Made by a program: the position numbers and the translations under genes. 64,000 nt of DNA from assembly GCF_000340215.1 (NCBI RefSeq), contig NW_006921536.1:446886-510885 (forward strand). Reading direction: 5' to 3'. The first letter of the stretch is position 1. The number at the start of each line of letters is the position of its first letter. Under the pieces are notes generated by a model. It did no database searches. It was not told the origin of the DNA and was given only the letters and a program-made list of their open reading frames with translations. Shown one piece after another: positions 36,700-48,020 of the stretch. Origin of the DNA: Pseudocercospora fijiensis CIRAD86. Lineage: Eukaryota > Ascomycota > Dothideomycetes > Mycosphaerellales > Mycosphaerellaceae.

Positions 36700-39600
36700 C
36701 TACTACCTTCCCTTTCTCTAGCTCGGCTATAGAGAAAGAGTTAGTCTGCTAGCCTTTCGTAGTAGAAACGTTAATAGGAAATTAAAAGAAATTATTGAAA
36801 ACTGTAGCTCTTATTAACAACGGCGTAACCGGCTACTCGTTTATAGATTACGACTATACGAGAGAGCTCGGCTTAACGTTCTAAGACCTTACGTACGCTC
36901 GGGAGTTAGAAATGTTTAACGGTACGACCGCGGCCGCCGGTAAGGTAACCTAGATCTACTACTTATCTATTACTATTAGCCCGTATACCGAATATATTAT
37001 GTTTTTCCTTACGAAACTCCCGAAGACTTACCCCGTTATTCTTAGTCTTCCTTAGCTTAAAAAGCATAACCCGGTTATCGACTAGGCCTCCGAATCTCTG
37101 TCCTTTACGAGCAAGCATTGCGCTAAGCACTGCTTTAACGAATCTAGTTCTACCTCCGATACTCCCCGAGATCGTACCGTATTCGCTATTAGCGCGGCTG
37201 CCTTCTCGCGTCTTGCCCGCGATAAACGTACTTAGATCTTCGCTATAATAATATAGGATATCGAGAAGGCTATCCGAAAGTTCGACGAAGAACTAACGGA
37301 TCTAAGAACGAAACTACTAAAGGAGCATTAGTACCGACTCTATTAGTTTTCGAAGAAGAACGCCGATATTCTACTACCGTACCGGCTAGGTATCGACTAC
37401 AAAATCGAGCTAATCGACGGTAAGCCGCCGCCGTACGGCCCTCTCTACTCGATATCTCGAGATAAGCTCCTCGTACTAAAGAAATACCTAGAAGACAACC
37501 TATAAAAGGGCTTTATCCGCCCTAGTTCCTCCGAAGTAGCCGTACTAGTTATATTTGCCCGGAAACCCGGCGGAGGTCTCCGTTTCTACGTAGACTACCG
37601 GGGCCTTAACGCGTTAACGAAAAAGAACCGCTACCTAATCCCTCTCGTAAACGAAACGCTCGAACGCCTTTCGAAGGCTCGCTAGTTTACTAAGCTCGAC
37701 GTAATCGCCGCCTTTAACGCGATCCGTATTACCGAGGGAGACGAATAGTTAATAGCCTTCCGAACCCGTTACGGCCTTTTTAAATACCTAGTTTTGCCGT
37801 TCGGGCTCTACAACGGACCTAGTACGTTCTAATTATATATTAACGATACGCTTAAAGAATTCCTAGACGCCTTCGTCTCGGCGTATATAGACGACATCCT
37901 AATTTATAGCAAAACGAAAGCGGAATACTACGAACATATCGAAAAGGTACTTAAGAAACTCGTAGAAGCTAGACTATATATCGATATCGACAAGTGCGAA
38001 TTCTATAAGTAAGAGGTGAAATTCCTCGGCCTTATTATCTCTTTAGAAGGTATTCGAATAGATCCCGGCAAGATCGAAGCCGTTCTAAATTAGGGAGTGC
38101 TACGAAACGTAAAAGAAGTCTAGGGCTTCCTCGGTTTTGCTAACTTCTACCGGAGATTTATACGGAATTTTAGCGGAATCGCCCGTCTACTTATAGTACT
38201 TACGCGGAAAGACGTTAAATTTGAATAGTTACCGGCCTATTAAGAAGCCTTCGACTAGTTATAGCAAAGTTTTACGATCGTACCGATCCTATAGTACTTC
38301 GACTTCGATAAAGAAACGCGCCTAGAAACCGATACTTCCGACGGTACAACTAGCGCCGTTCTCCTTTAACGAACGACCCCGGAAGATACGTAGCTACCCG
38401 TAGCCTACCTCTCTAAGAAAATGTCCTCCGCGGAATATAATTACGATATCTACGATAAGGAGCTCCTCGCAATCGTTAAGGCTTTCGAAGAATAGCGTCC
38501 GGAACTCGAAGGTTCTAAGTTACCGATCTAGGTTAGCTCGGATTATAAGAACCTTATCTACTTTCTTAAGAGCAAAATCCTTAGCCGTAGGCAGGTACGC
38601 TAGAGTAAGTTTCTTTCCCGGTTTAACTTCGTTATTTAGTATACGCCCGGTAAAGCAAACTTATAGGCCGACGTACTTACGAGGCGTAACGGAGACTCGC
38701 CTTTAGATCGAGGTCCGTAGCGTAAAGAATAGTCTATCCTTAAGGAGTATAACCTTAGCTAGGAACTGTACGAGCTCCTCGGAGACGACTTTACCGGCCT
38801 AGAGCCTCTCGTAGCATCCTTTATACTAATAGCCGCTCCCGCCTTTCTCGGAGACGACGATAGCTCGGACGACGAAGATACGAGTTTAGAAAGCTTAGAT
38901 AGCGACTAGGAAAGCGAAGAGGAAGTATAGGACCTCCTCGAACCTACCTAGCTCGAATAGCAGCTTACGATAGTATACGCCGAAGACGCTTTTACTAAAG
39001 GTCTAATTTAAGCTTTATAGAACGAGGAGCGGTTATACGAGAATGTTTCTCTCTCGGAGTACGAGCTCCGTAGAACTCTACCGCGAGTACCCCGTATAAT
39101 ATTTAGAAATGCCCTCTACGTCCCGGATTTCGAAGATTTACGCGATTAGATTATACGTTCCGCTTACAACCCTCTTAGAATAGTATATCCCGGTCGAGCT
39201 AAGATATTATCTTAGCTCCGGAAGTAGTACTACTAGCCTAATCTATACCGGGATATCGACCGATTCGTTAAGAACTGCGTAGTATACCGTAGAGCGAAAG
39301 CAGATACGCGTAAGCCGTAAGGGCTACTAAAACCTCTTAAAGTCCCTCTACGACTATAGTAATACATTTCAATAGATTTTATTATAGGCCTACCGAAAGG
39401 ATCCGACTTTAACGGCCTTTAGTTTTAAAATATGCTAGTCGTAGTTTGCCGCCTTACGAAACGCAAGAAGGTATTAAATGCCCGTAGCCTAACCGCAAAG
39501 AATACGGCTTAGATCTTCTACCGGGACGTATAGAAAGATATAGGCCTACCTAAATTAATTGTATCTAATCGCGGCCCGAATTTCGTTGCCCGTTTCTAGA

Positions 39601-40640
39601 AGCGCCTCTACGAACGATTGAAAATTCAAGCGCGCCTTTTAACGGCTTACTACCCGTAGACCGACGGGCAAACCGAACGGGCTAACGCGCAGATCGAGCA
39701 AATTATTAGGTGCTTCTACAATTACTACTAAAACGACTAGCTAAGATTAACGCCTTCTATTGAATTTGCTATTAATAATTAGGAGTCGGCTATAACTTAG
39801 ACTACGCCGTTCTACGCCTCTACTAGATTTTACCCTCGAACCGGTATAGAACCGATAGAGATCGAACTAGAGCCCCCGGCAAACGATCCGGAAAGAGACG
39901 CCGATACCTTCGCTCTTTAAATAGCCTAGACCTACTAAGAGCTCTAGGACGAGATAAGGTATACCTAAGAAGTATACGAGCACTACGCTAATTAGCGCAG
40001 ACGCGCCGCGCTAGATTACTAGGTCGGAGATTACGTCTACCTCGACTTACGATATATTAGAACTAACCGACCTTCGAAAAAGCTCGACTAGAAAAATCTA
40101 GGACCCTTCCGAATTATAAAGAAAATCGGTATATACGTATACGAACTGGATCTCCTAGAAAATCTTAACATTTACCCGGTTAAATACGTTGTTAACCTAA
40201 GAACCGCCGGAGAAATCGCGGACCCCGAAGACATCCCGCCGATACCGGAAGCTACCGAGGCTACCGATTAGGCCGAAGACGAGCCGGAATCTACCTTAGG
40301 TATAGTACAGGCGATTATCGGATAGAGCTTTAGTAATACAAATTTCGGAAATCTCAACCCTCCCGGGCCGTAGGGAGAGGTACAATAGGAGGGGTACTTA
40401 GACGAGGATACGACTTAGGAACCTCTACGCTATATTATCTTCGCCCGCGAAGCAATCGAGGAATTCCTACGAGACTATACCGACTATACGATAATAGAAG
40501 GAGCTATCCTAGAACATTTTCTCCGAGAAGCGTACGAATAGAATTTAGATTAAGGTCTCCGACCCGAACTAGGATAAGAATACTAGTACCTATTATATAC
40601 GGACCTCCTTTAGCGTCGTAGGAACTCCGCGTAGAACGAG
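36700..40640 (+). pseudogene. pol: Element F pol: protease, RT, RNase H, integrase
   Basis: Protease at about 36810 reads LINNGVTGYSFID (family: D.GA.G.FID; catalytic Asp now Asn). RT begins near 37370 with [20 protein letters not shown] and the intact box AYIDDILIYSK at 37881. RNase H contains LETDTSDGTTSAVLL (38330) and RFNFVI-stop-YTPGKANL (38620). Integrase contains a damaged HHCC region (FVKNCVVYRRAK, 39265), YISIDFIIGLPKGSDF (first Asp, 39365), SNRGPNFVARF (second Asp now Asn, 39570) and DGQTERANAQIEQ (Glu, 39663). The C-terminal GDYVYLDLRYI module follows at 40030. No chromodomain is evident. Confidence 0.9.
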
Positions 40641-40649
40641 GGGGGGGCT
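40636..40649 (+). other. Element F polypurine tract
   Basis: GAACGAGGGGGGGGC directly before the 3' LTR; eight G in a row. Confidence 0.75.
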
Positions 40650-40651
40650 AC

Positions 40652-41361
40652 TATTATAGTAGCTGCCTAGAAAGCACCGACAAGTCCTATAAGCTAGCCG
40701 CTATACTATAAAGTAATGTCGGATTTAAGTTGCCTTAGTAGTAGGGGCCCCTAGCGAAGCAGGTCGCCTAGTTAGCCTAGGTCGCCTAGTACGCCTAGTA
40801 CGCCTAGTACGCCTAGTACGCCTAGTACGCCTAGTACGCCTAGTACGCCTAGGTCGCCTACTTAGCCGTATAACGTAATATCTTAGGGACTCCCGCGGAG
40901 GCCGTATATAGCAGAACAATACGTTATATATTAATATACGAACGACGGGACTATACTAAACTACGCGTACGTATATACGGACGATAGCAAGCGAGATATA
41001 TAGAGTCGTAGGACAGATCCGAGTAGTAGGAAGGAACCGGAAGGTAGGGAAGAGCTAGGAGAAACATGTTTACTTAAGAGCGGTTAAACGAGTTCGTATA
41101 CGCGCGCTACGCTAGTTGGCTAGGAGACAAAGGCGCTGCGAGACAGCGGATAAGCAGGACATACGTACTTACGCTTACGCGTCGGACGCGCTAGACGGCC
41201 GTAGGGCGGAATACTAAGGAAGGGGCTCTCCCTCTAAGGTACCCTTCTTCCTTTCTTCGCAGTTCGTCTTATACAGATAGTAGCTATATTAATTTAGTAC
41301 TCCCTTTAGTTTAGTTTAAAGTTTCGTACACACTCTTACTGCTTAGCTACTAACCCTTACA
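40652..41361 (+). repeat. Element F 3' LTR
   Basis: 710 bp, pair of 34628-35346, with 7 exact CGCCTAGTA units instead of 8 (about 40791-40853). Other differences are transitions. Confidence 0.92.
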
Positions 41362-41366
41362 TTCTA
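41362..41366. repeat. Target site duplication TTCTA for element F, right
   Basis: Matches 34623-34627. Confidence 0.9.
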
Positions 41367-42470
41367 TATAGCGTAGACGTTAACTAAAGGGGCCTTAGGG
41401 TAGTTAGGATCGGAGACCTAGTAGACTAGTAGTATATTCTTTAGTATACTAGTATTAAGGACCTCCCTAATTCGCTATAGTGCTTTCGTATTAAGGTTGA
41501 GCTAGGCTAGGGATTTAGCTAAGTCCGCAACGTCCTAAGAATGCTTAGTAATAGTAGGAGTTACGGTACTAGGACTACTTTGCGATTTAGGAAGAAACTT
41601 AGGCCCTCTAGTTCCCGAGGTATTATTCCTTACCTAGGCTAGGTTATTCCGGTCCTCGCCGTAAATAAACTTCTTTACGTTAGCGGAGCTGTTAATATCG
41701 TCCTTAATAGCCTCTAGGACCTCTTTGTACTTCCTAAAGGTCTCGGGATTAGCTTCGCTAAGCTTATAGCGACGGAAGATACGCTTAGCCGTAGACTACG
41801 GTAACCCTTTAAGGAGTAGCCTCGTTCTCTAAGAATTCTCGAGGTCCTACTAGTCGATGCCGTCCGCTAACTTAACAAACTCGCGGACGTACTCCTTTAG
41901 GTCGTTATCTTCGGTGCGCCTCTCTATATAGAGGTTCTTAAGCTACGTACGACTGCCTTTAATACGACGGCTATCGCGATCCCGATACTCCCTTATAAAG
42001 GCCTACTTAAAGACCTCCTAGTCGGCATTAGACTTGTCGTCCTTTTCTAGGTAGCTAACTAGGGTTCTAAGGGTTCGGTAAAGCTTAGTAATAGTAGTCC
42101 TCGTAAGGGACCGGACCTTGTACTAGTCCGACTCCTCTTTAAGCCTATACTCGGCTAAGTTGTCCTTAAAGCGTTCTACGTGCGCCGTAGCGTTCTACCC
42201 TTCGAATAAAGGGTTCCTACTACTTCCCGGCTCTAGCGGGCGACGCCTATTCTAACGGAGAAGGTTAGTTTGCCCTTAAATTATCTTTATAACGATATTG
42301 TAGAGGGCCTCGGGCGTAGAAGGCTCGATAGCCCCTAGTTCGATAGCGCTTATAATAACTAGTCGTCGCCTAATTTCTTCGTTAATAGAGTCCGGTAGGT
42401 TATTAGATTCCGAAGATTCCGCTAATTCGTAATGCTCGCTTTCGCTAGAGCTTATTCGATTATTATAAAG
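41367..42470 (-). pseudogene. gag-pro: Element D gag-protease, 5' part
   Basis: Minus-strand frame from about 42460: SSSESEHYELAESSESNNLP, INEEIRRRLVIISAIELGAI, then NATAHVERFKDNLAEYRLKE, KVRSLTRTTITKLYRTLRTL, GSRTQLKNLYIERRTEDNDL and EYVREFVKLADGID. The repeated charged helical blocks fit a retrotransposon capsid. No ATG remains at the likely start. The same protein is encoded by E on the plus strand (49130 onward). Confidence 0.7.
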
Positions 42471-42574
42471 TAGTTAAAATGAAATGCTATAGGAAAGTGT
42501 TTTTAGTGTATATTGTAGGTTTAGTTTGTTTCGATATTGCTATACGAGAAAATAGTATGCTAGGCTGTTTTCTT

Positions 42575-42601
42575 CTAATATTACCCCTAGGATAGCATTA
42601 G
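42575..42601 (-). promoter_or_regulatory. Near-palindromic boundary motif, upstream of gag
   Basis: 27 bp; minus-strand arms CTAATGCTATCC and GGGGTAATATTAG, about 115 bp before the gag frame. The E copy at 48976 matches it. Confidence 0.75.
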
Positions 42602-43252
42602 AGTTTAGCCTCCTAGGGGTCGCCTAGATACCCCTAGGAGCTTTAATTTAGTAAATTTAGATAAAAGCCGCTCGGAGGAAGGAACTGCAATCTCTATTTA
42701 CACCTAGATCCTAGAAACTAGCTACTTTACTAACTATCGTTATCTCCTTTAGCTAGGCGGGGGGGCGGGGACCTTCTTTTTTTTTAGTAGAAGGCTAAAC
42801 ACTATCCGAACGAGGTAGCGAATCCCGAAATAGTCTACCCGGTTAATAGGGGAACTGCCTAGGCATCCGACCTGTAATCTAGAAATTGCTATCGTATAGA
42901 TAGTCTTAGCAAACTAAGCAAGGCCGATAGGTAATTAATCTATCTCCTCCTTAGGCGGGCGGTAGCTTATCTCGAGCAAGCAGTACTAAATAGGTCTTCG
43001 ACCCGGAGCCGAGTCCTTAGAAGCTAGCTATAGTTATAGACTAGGCCCTAAGCTATAACAGTCCTAAGGGTTTGTAGCTTTTCGGGGTTAAAGCGATGCC
43101 CTCGTTAAGAGGTTTCTCTACTTATCGTAACGGCCCCTTAAGATACTTTAGTATCGTCCGTATCGTAGGCTCTTATCGTGCCCTCGCTTCGGTTATAGCT
43201 ATTCGTACCTAGAGACTACCTTTAATATACCCGAACCTGTTAGATATAAAGA
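42602..43252 (-). other. Element D 5' leader
   Basis: About 650 bp without a frame. It contains GCGGGGGGGCGGGG next to a run of T (42757-42788), conserved in inverted orientation in E at about 48800-48830. Confidence 0.5.
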
Positions 43253-43274
43253 GATAGCCCTACCTTCGGCTCTA
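43253..43274 (-). promoter_or_regulatory. Element D primer-binding site (22 nt, shared with E and G)
   Basis: The minus strand begins TAGAGCCGAAGG one base inside the LTR and continues GTAGGGCTATC. RIP reversal of TAG gives the usual TGG start. E has it at 48301-48322 and G at 54420-54441 with one change. The tRNA is not identified. Confidence 0.7.
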
Positions 43275-43275
43275 A

Positions 43276-43554
43276 TAAAGGACGGAAACTAATACTACTA
43301 CTACTACTTACAGCAATAGTATAGGCTACCGAGGGTAATATAACCTATAGCAATATAGGTAGCTATGTTTAGCAAGATAGGATAACGAGACTATCGCTTA
43401 GGCTAATAACTAGAGCCCTACAATATAGGCATTATAGAAGTGTAATATAAACAATGTGCTATACGAGGTTAATAATCTGTCTACTCTATAGAAGGAGGCC
43501 TCTTATATAGGCTTAAAACTAGCCTATAGGTATAGGGCCGGTTACTAGCTAATA
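43276..43554 (-). repeat. Element D 5' LTR
   Basis: 279 bp, pair of 24533-24811. Confidence 0.9.
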
Positions 43555-43558
43555 CTAG
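43555..43558. repeat. Target site duplication CTAG for element D, right
   Basis: Matches 24529-24532. Confidence 0.75.
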
Positions 43559-44048
43559 CTAAGGCATAGATCCGCGAAGTAACTAAGCGCTAGATAGCCT
43601 AGTAGTATCGTCTTTCGGCTACGGTCTTAAAGGAGTCGCTTACGCTATCGCTAACCTATCTTTACTACGATTTCTTACGCATCGCGCTGTAATAGGCAAT
43701 CCCTATACTATACCTAATTAACGAGGACGCTTTTAAGCTACTCGGCGGCGTATAAGGCAATGCTACTAAGGATGAGATCGCGAAGCTTAACGTATAGATA
43801 GCCGACTACTTTAAGCTATACGGTACTATACGCGACGCCGATACGCTGCTATTACTAGGTACTAACTTCCCTAATATCCCTATCGATTAGTTAGACCGCG
43901 CTGCTACTATAGCGGACGCAGTTAATACCTCGCTATCCGATAATAAGACTATAAAGACCGTCGCGCCTTAGCCGTAGCTAAAGGCGGTTTAGACTATACC
44001 GACTAGCTTACGCGACGCCCTTCGTAACCGTCGTAATAAGCAAGCATA
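43559..44048 (+). pseudogene. End of element C polyprotein
   Basis: Continues from 24532 in frame (ILAKA, then IREVTKR). Further pieces are SLTLSLTYLYYDFLRIAL, INEDAFKLLGGV, KDEIAKLNVQIADYFKLYGT (TAG read as Gln) and TSLRDALRNRRNKQA before the TAA at about 44046. No known domain. The remaining 180 bp to the PPT show no frame. Confidence 0.55.
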
Positions 44049-44228
44049 AAACCGACGTAGTTATTACTAGAGAGATACGATTCTATACCTAGTATTACTG
44101 TTCTAGCATACTATTTAGGCTTAGCCTTTGTACGACGCTATTACGCTCTTTTGCCTTAAACCTTCCTACGGTGCGGCCTACTAAGGACCTTTGTTTTAGG
44201 ACACTATAGACAGTGCCGACCTTTTTTA

Positions 44229-44241
44229 TAGGAAGGGAGGC
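44229..44241 (+). other. Element C polypurine tract
   Basis: ATAGGAAGGGAGGC immediately before the 3' LTR. Confidence 0.75.
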
Positions 44242-44429
44242 TATTACGATATAATACTATTACATATACGATAGCAGGCAGCGGTTACTATCGACCGCTA
44301 TAGTCGCTATTGCTACTAATAGTAGGACTATTATATAGATAGCTTGCCTCGCGGCACTTTAGAGAATGCATTAACTTTTGCACTGTATAACCGTTACGAT
44401 ACCTTCGTACTATAACCGTATGCCTAGCA
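44242..44429 (+). repeat. Element C 3' LTR
   Basis: 188 bp, ends CCTAGCA with the canonical CA kept; pair of 12206-12393. Confidence 0.9.
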
Positions 44430-44434
44430 GTAGC
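44430..44434. repeat. Target site duplication GTAGC for element C, right
   Basis: Matches 12201-12205 and rejoins the RT frame of element B. Confidence 0.85.
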
Positions 44435-47400
44435 CTTAATAAGATTACTATTAAGGACCGCTATCCGTTGCTACTTATTAGTAAGCTTCTCGATCGGCTT
44501 AGTAAGGCTAAGATCTTCTCTAAATTAGACCTTAAAGATGCCTATTATCGTCTTCGTATTCGCGAAGGAGATAAATAGAAGACGGCTTTTAAGACTCGTT
44601 ATAGACTATTCGAGTATCTCGTTATACCGTTTCGCCTAGCTAATGCCCCTACTACTTTCTAATTATATATTAATTAAGCCCTTATAGGACTAGTTAATCG
44701 CATCTGCGTAGTCTACTTAGACGATATCTTAATCTATTCTAAGAACCCTAAAGAGCATAATAAGCATATCCGGATAGTCCTTAAAAGACTGCGTTAATAG
44801 AAGCTATATACTAAGCCTTCTAAGTACGAATTCTATACTAAGTATATAGAATTCTTAGGGTTTGTTATTACTCCGGAGGGTATCGTTATAGATAAAAAGC
44901 GGGTAAAGGCTATCTAAGATTAGCCTATACCTCGCAGTTATAGAGACGTTTAAGTCTTCTTAGGTTTCGCTAACTTCTATCGACGTTTTATATAGGGATA
45001 TTTACGTATCGCCTGTCTATTAAATAAGTTATTAGCTAGCGGGAAGTTAGAAGAGAAAGGGAAGGGGAAGAAGAAGGTTATTAGAGGGCTATAGCAATAG
45101 ACAGAAGATGCCGAAGAATCGTTTCGTGCTCTAAAGTAGGCCTTCTAAGAAGCTCCTATCTTACGACACTTCGACCCTGCTTTACCGATTATAGTTATTA
45201 CTAATGCCTTAGATGCGGCCTATACTAGTATCCTCCTCTAACTAGGTACCTTAGAGGCATCTTATTAGTACTACTAGCACCCTATCGCCTACTACTCTAA
45301 GAGTTTTATAGGCGCGCAGATCCGTTATAGTATACTAGATAAAGAACTAATAGCGATTTCCGAATACTTTAAAGTCTAGCGATACTACCTTAAAGGAGTA
45401 GCGTATCCGATTAGAGTTATAACGGACTATTATAACCTAAAGTACTTTATAACGACTTAGGAGCTTAATAGCCGTTAAGCCCGTATTACTAAACGCCTTG
45501 CCGCTTATAACTTTACGATCGAGTATAAGAAGGGAATATCTAATCTATCGGATAGTCTCTCCCGCCGTCCTAACTACTTCGATAGGTTTAAGGACAATAC
45601 TAAACGTAGAGAGCTAAGGGACCTCTTACCTAGCCTTAAGCGTTAGTTAGAAGTTACCCGGGACCCGCGGCCTACCGTAGAGGTACCTCGTAGGCCCCTC
45701 GCGACTATATCGGTAGAATAGTCCTCTCTTACGGACTCGCCCGAGGGTAGTTAAATAGATTATTTAACGATAGCAAGCCTCTACCTCTAAGAAGAGAACG
45801 AGGACTTAGATAACTACGCTTTCGACAATATCGTCGGACTATACCTTACTAGGGCAGAACCGACGGCTAGTACTAAGAACCGTAACCTCTTAATACCTCG
45901 CTATCTTATTACTACGGTAGTAGATAGTAAAACGGCGTACGCTATCGAGCTACCGGCGTCCCTTATAGACCTTATTCGGGAAGCTTAGTAAAAGGACGCT
46001 TTTATAGAAGACATCCGAACTAGAGCTACGTAGGCGGCCGGAAGCGGTACGGATAAGGCACTAATAGAGCCCCTCCTAGGTACCTTAAAGGCACCTTAGC
46101 GCCCTCGGCTAGAAAGATACTAGGAATTCGATAATAATAACCTTCTTCGTTACGACGGAAAAGTATATATTCCTAGCTTTATACCTCTTAAGTAAGAGAT
46201 CCTTCGACGGAATTACGATAATCCTATCGCCGGGCACTATAGTACTATACGAACTTAATATATTATCGCCGCTAAGTACTATTAGCCTAGGATTACTAAA
46301 GAAGTATCTAAATACGTCTCCTAATGCGATGTCTGTTAAAGAACGAAAACTAAACACTATAAGCCTTATAGTCGGCTACGCCCGCTAGAGGTCCCTAAGG
46401 TACCCTAGAGGTGCCTCTTTATAGACTTTATTACTAGGTTGCCGCCTTCTATTAGGTTTAGAGGTCGTATATATAATTCCGTCTTAGTTATTATCGATCG
46501 ATTTTCTAAAATAGTACGTTACTTCCCCGTTATAAAGGATATTAACGCGGTTGCACTAGTAGAGCTTTTCTTTAATAAGGTCGTCTATAATACCGGAGCT
46601 CCTAATAAGTTAGTTTCTAATCGGGGATTAATCTTTACTAGTGCTTACTAGAGTGCTTTCTATTACTATCTCGCTATTAAACGCCGTCTTAGTACTGCTT
46701 TTTATCCTTAGACCGATAGTTAGACCGAGCGTATAAACTAGTAGCTTAAGAACTATCTTTATATCTACTATAATTAGGACTAAGACGATTAAGCTCGGTT
46801 ACTATATACTACTACGTTTACTTATAATAGCAAGCCGCATAATAGACTTAGTAGCAAATCTCTAATTAAGGTTGCCTTCGGTATTAAACCGAACCTTCCT
46901 AATAGTATTAAGATCGTATCGAGTAGGGAGCACCTACCTCTAGGGTACCTCGATAGTACCTCGCTAGTGCCGCCGAGGACTAAGAAGCTCGCGGAAGAAG
47001 CGTATACGTTTCTATCCGACAGACTAAAAGACTTCGAAGAAGCTCGCTTCTCGCTCTAGTATACTTAGGAGCTATAATAATACTACTACGATAGATTAAC
47101 GAAGGACAAGCACTTCGCTATCGGTAATTAAGTCCTATTATCGGCAAAGAATATTCGTACGAAGCGTCCTTACCGTAAGCTCGATAATAAATATCTTAGA
47201 CCTTTTACTATTATAGAGCGCTTCGGAAGCTAGGCTTATAAGCTTAACCTACCTCCGTCGATAAAGCGCTTATACCCGGTATTCTATATATCGCTACTAG
47301 AAGGATATAACGCTCGTAAAGGCTACTAGCTACCCCCTATCGACGATATTAAAAAGGATAGATCGGAGGAAGAATATAAGGTCGAGGAGATCGTCGCTTA

Positions 47401-47560
47401 TAAAGGAAAAGGAAAGAATAAGAAGTTTAGGGTTAGATAGAAGGGGTATTCGCCCGAATAGGACGATTAGATAACGGAAGAGCAGTTAGCTTATTCTCTA
47501 AATCTACTCGTAGAGTATAAGGAGAAGATTAAAAACGCCGCTAGTACCTAAAGTACTATA
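44435..47560 (+). pseudogene. pol: Element B RT (rest), RNase H, integrase, chromodomain
   Basis: RT resumes with LNKITIKDRYPLLLISKLLD and has the intact box VYLDDILIYSK at 44711. RNase H: HFDPALPIIVITNALDAAYT (first Asp now Asn, 45170) and LSDSLSRRP (45545). Integrase: HHCC region with CDVC (46328), FIDFITRLPPS (46422), an open stretch to 46651 containing LVIIDRFSKIVRYFPV, SNRGLIFTS (second Asp now Asn, 46618) and TDS-stop-TERIN (Glu, 46712). A chromodomain is at 47420-47510: KFRVR-stop-KGYSPE-stop-DD with TAG at the two conserved Trp. Scattered GGTACC-type palindromes mark the linkers between domains. Confidence 0.88.
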
Positions 47561-47849
47561 GAGGTACCTCGGAGGCCCTCTAAGAGGGCTCGTAAGACCC
47601 TACCGACGACTAAAGTATCTTCTTCTCGTCGGCCTAGTCTCCGACTAAGGGCAAATTAAGATAGTACTAGTAGATAAACTTTATAGAAGTTATTAATATT
47701 ACCGGGCGACCGTTATTAATTTCCTAGCTATCTAAAGTATCCTCTTCTTATTTAGGATAATAGTATTAAAAGTATACCCGTTCGTAGAACCTTCCTATCT
47801 CTACCTATACGCTAAGCGTACTTAAGGTATTCTCGAGTCGCGTATATTC
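47561..47849 (+). other. Element B 3' region
   Basis: Contains the end of the polyprotein tail (Arg/Ser-rich, SSSRRPSLRLRAN near 47620) and then about 180 bp without a frame up to the X LTR. No clear PPT precedes the X LTR here, which weakens the idea that X is the B LTR. Confidence 0.4.
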
Positions 47850-48020
47850 TATTAGGACTAAAGAGGTTATACGTAATTAGTATATAACCGGGCTCGAGTA
47901 AAGCTAGGGTCTCGATGCCTTAGGTAGGGCTTAGCGCTTAGTAGTAGGCTAACTAGCCTACCTTCCTCCTTCTCCTCCTAGTTCTCTATCGAATACTACC
48001 TATACCTACTACTACCCTAT
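47850..48020 (+). repeat. LTR family X, left arm (truncated by E)
   Basis: Starts TATTAGGACTAAAGAGG (TG lost to TA) and runs 171 bp to CCCTAT, where the E LTR begins. It is the inverted counterpart of 51845-52015, also 171 bp. Confidence 0.75.

Larger units (their letters stand above)
34628..41361 (+). mobile_element. Complete Ty3/Gypsy element F, 6734 bp
   Basis: LTRs of 719 and 710 bp flank gag and pol on the plus strand. A G-rich PPT precedes the right LTR and TTCTA is duplicated around the element. The LTR length difference is exactly one 9-bp minisatellite unit. It is the innermost and therefore youngest element of the nest. It is inserted in gag of D in opposite orientation. Confidence 0.93.
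24533..43554 (-). mobile_element. Ty3/Gypsy element D, three cistrons (about 12.3 kb net)
   Basis: 279-bp LTRs (24533-24811, 43276-43554), PBS at 43253-43274 and PPT at 24812-24826 define a minus-strand element. Order on the minus strand is gag-protease, pol, ORF3. These are separate reading units with spacers that carry a recurring near-palindromic motif (42575, 32595, 28581, 28158, 24917). Element F is inserted in gag at 34628-41361. Net length is about 12283 bp. Joining 24532 to 43559 restores the reading frame of element C. Confidence 0.85.
12206..44429 (+). mobile_element. Giant Ty3/Gypsy chromovirus C (about 13.2 kb net)
   Basis: Short 188-bp LTRs at both ends, a PPT before the right LTR and a 5-bp duplication define it. 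The internal region carries gag, a C2H2-like finger, RT, RNase H, integrase and a chromodomain (to about 19.95 kb). A further roughly 4 kb of coding sequence without a family I recognise follows and resumes after nested element D, ending near 44048. Span is 32224 bp; removing D (19022 bp) and its 4-bp duplication leaves 13198 bp. The polyprotein is much longer than in ordinary fungal Gypsy elements of 5-8 kb. Confidence 0.85.
9085..48020 (+). mobile_element. Ty3/Gypsy chromovirus B, host of the nested set
   Basis: Gag begins at 9454 and protease-RT runs to 12205, where element C is inserted. RT resumes at 44435 and continues through RNase H and integrase to a chromodomain near 47500. Excluding C and the solo LTR at 10567-10844, the net length is about 6.4 kb. 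Joining 12205 to 44435 gives IDYRS followed by LNKITIKDRYPL in frame, the standard Gypsy RT order. The 3' side ends in a 171-bp piece of LTR family X (47850-48020), possibly its own 3' LTR. The 5' LTR was not identified, so the left boundary is uncertain. Confidence 0.75.

Noticed and set aside
12206..44429. Dating insertions from LTR divergence
   Set aside because: LTR differences are nearly all RIP-type transitions, so they do not follow a clock; only nesting order is used.
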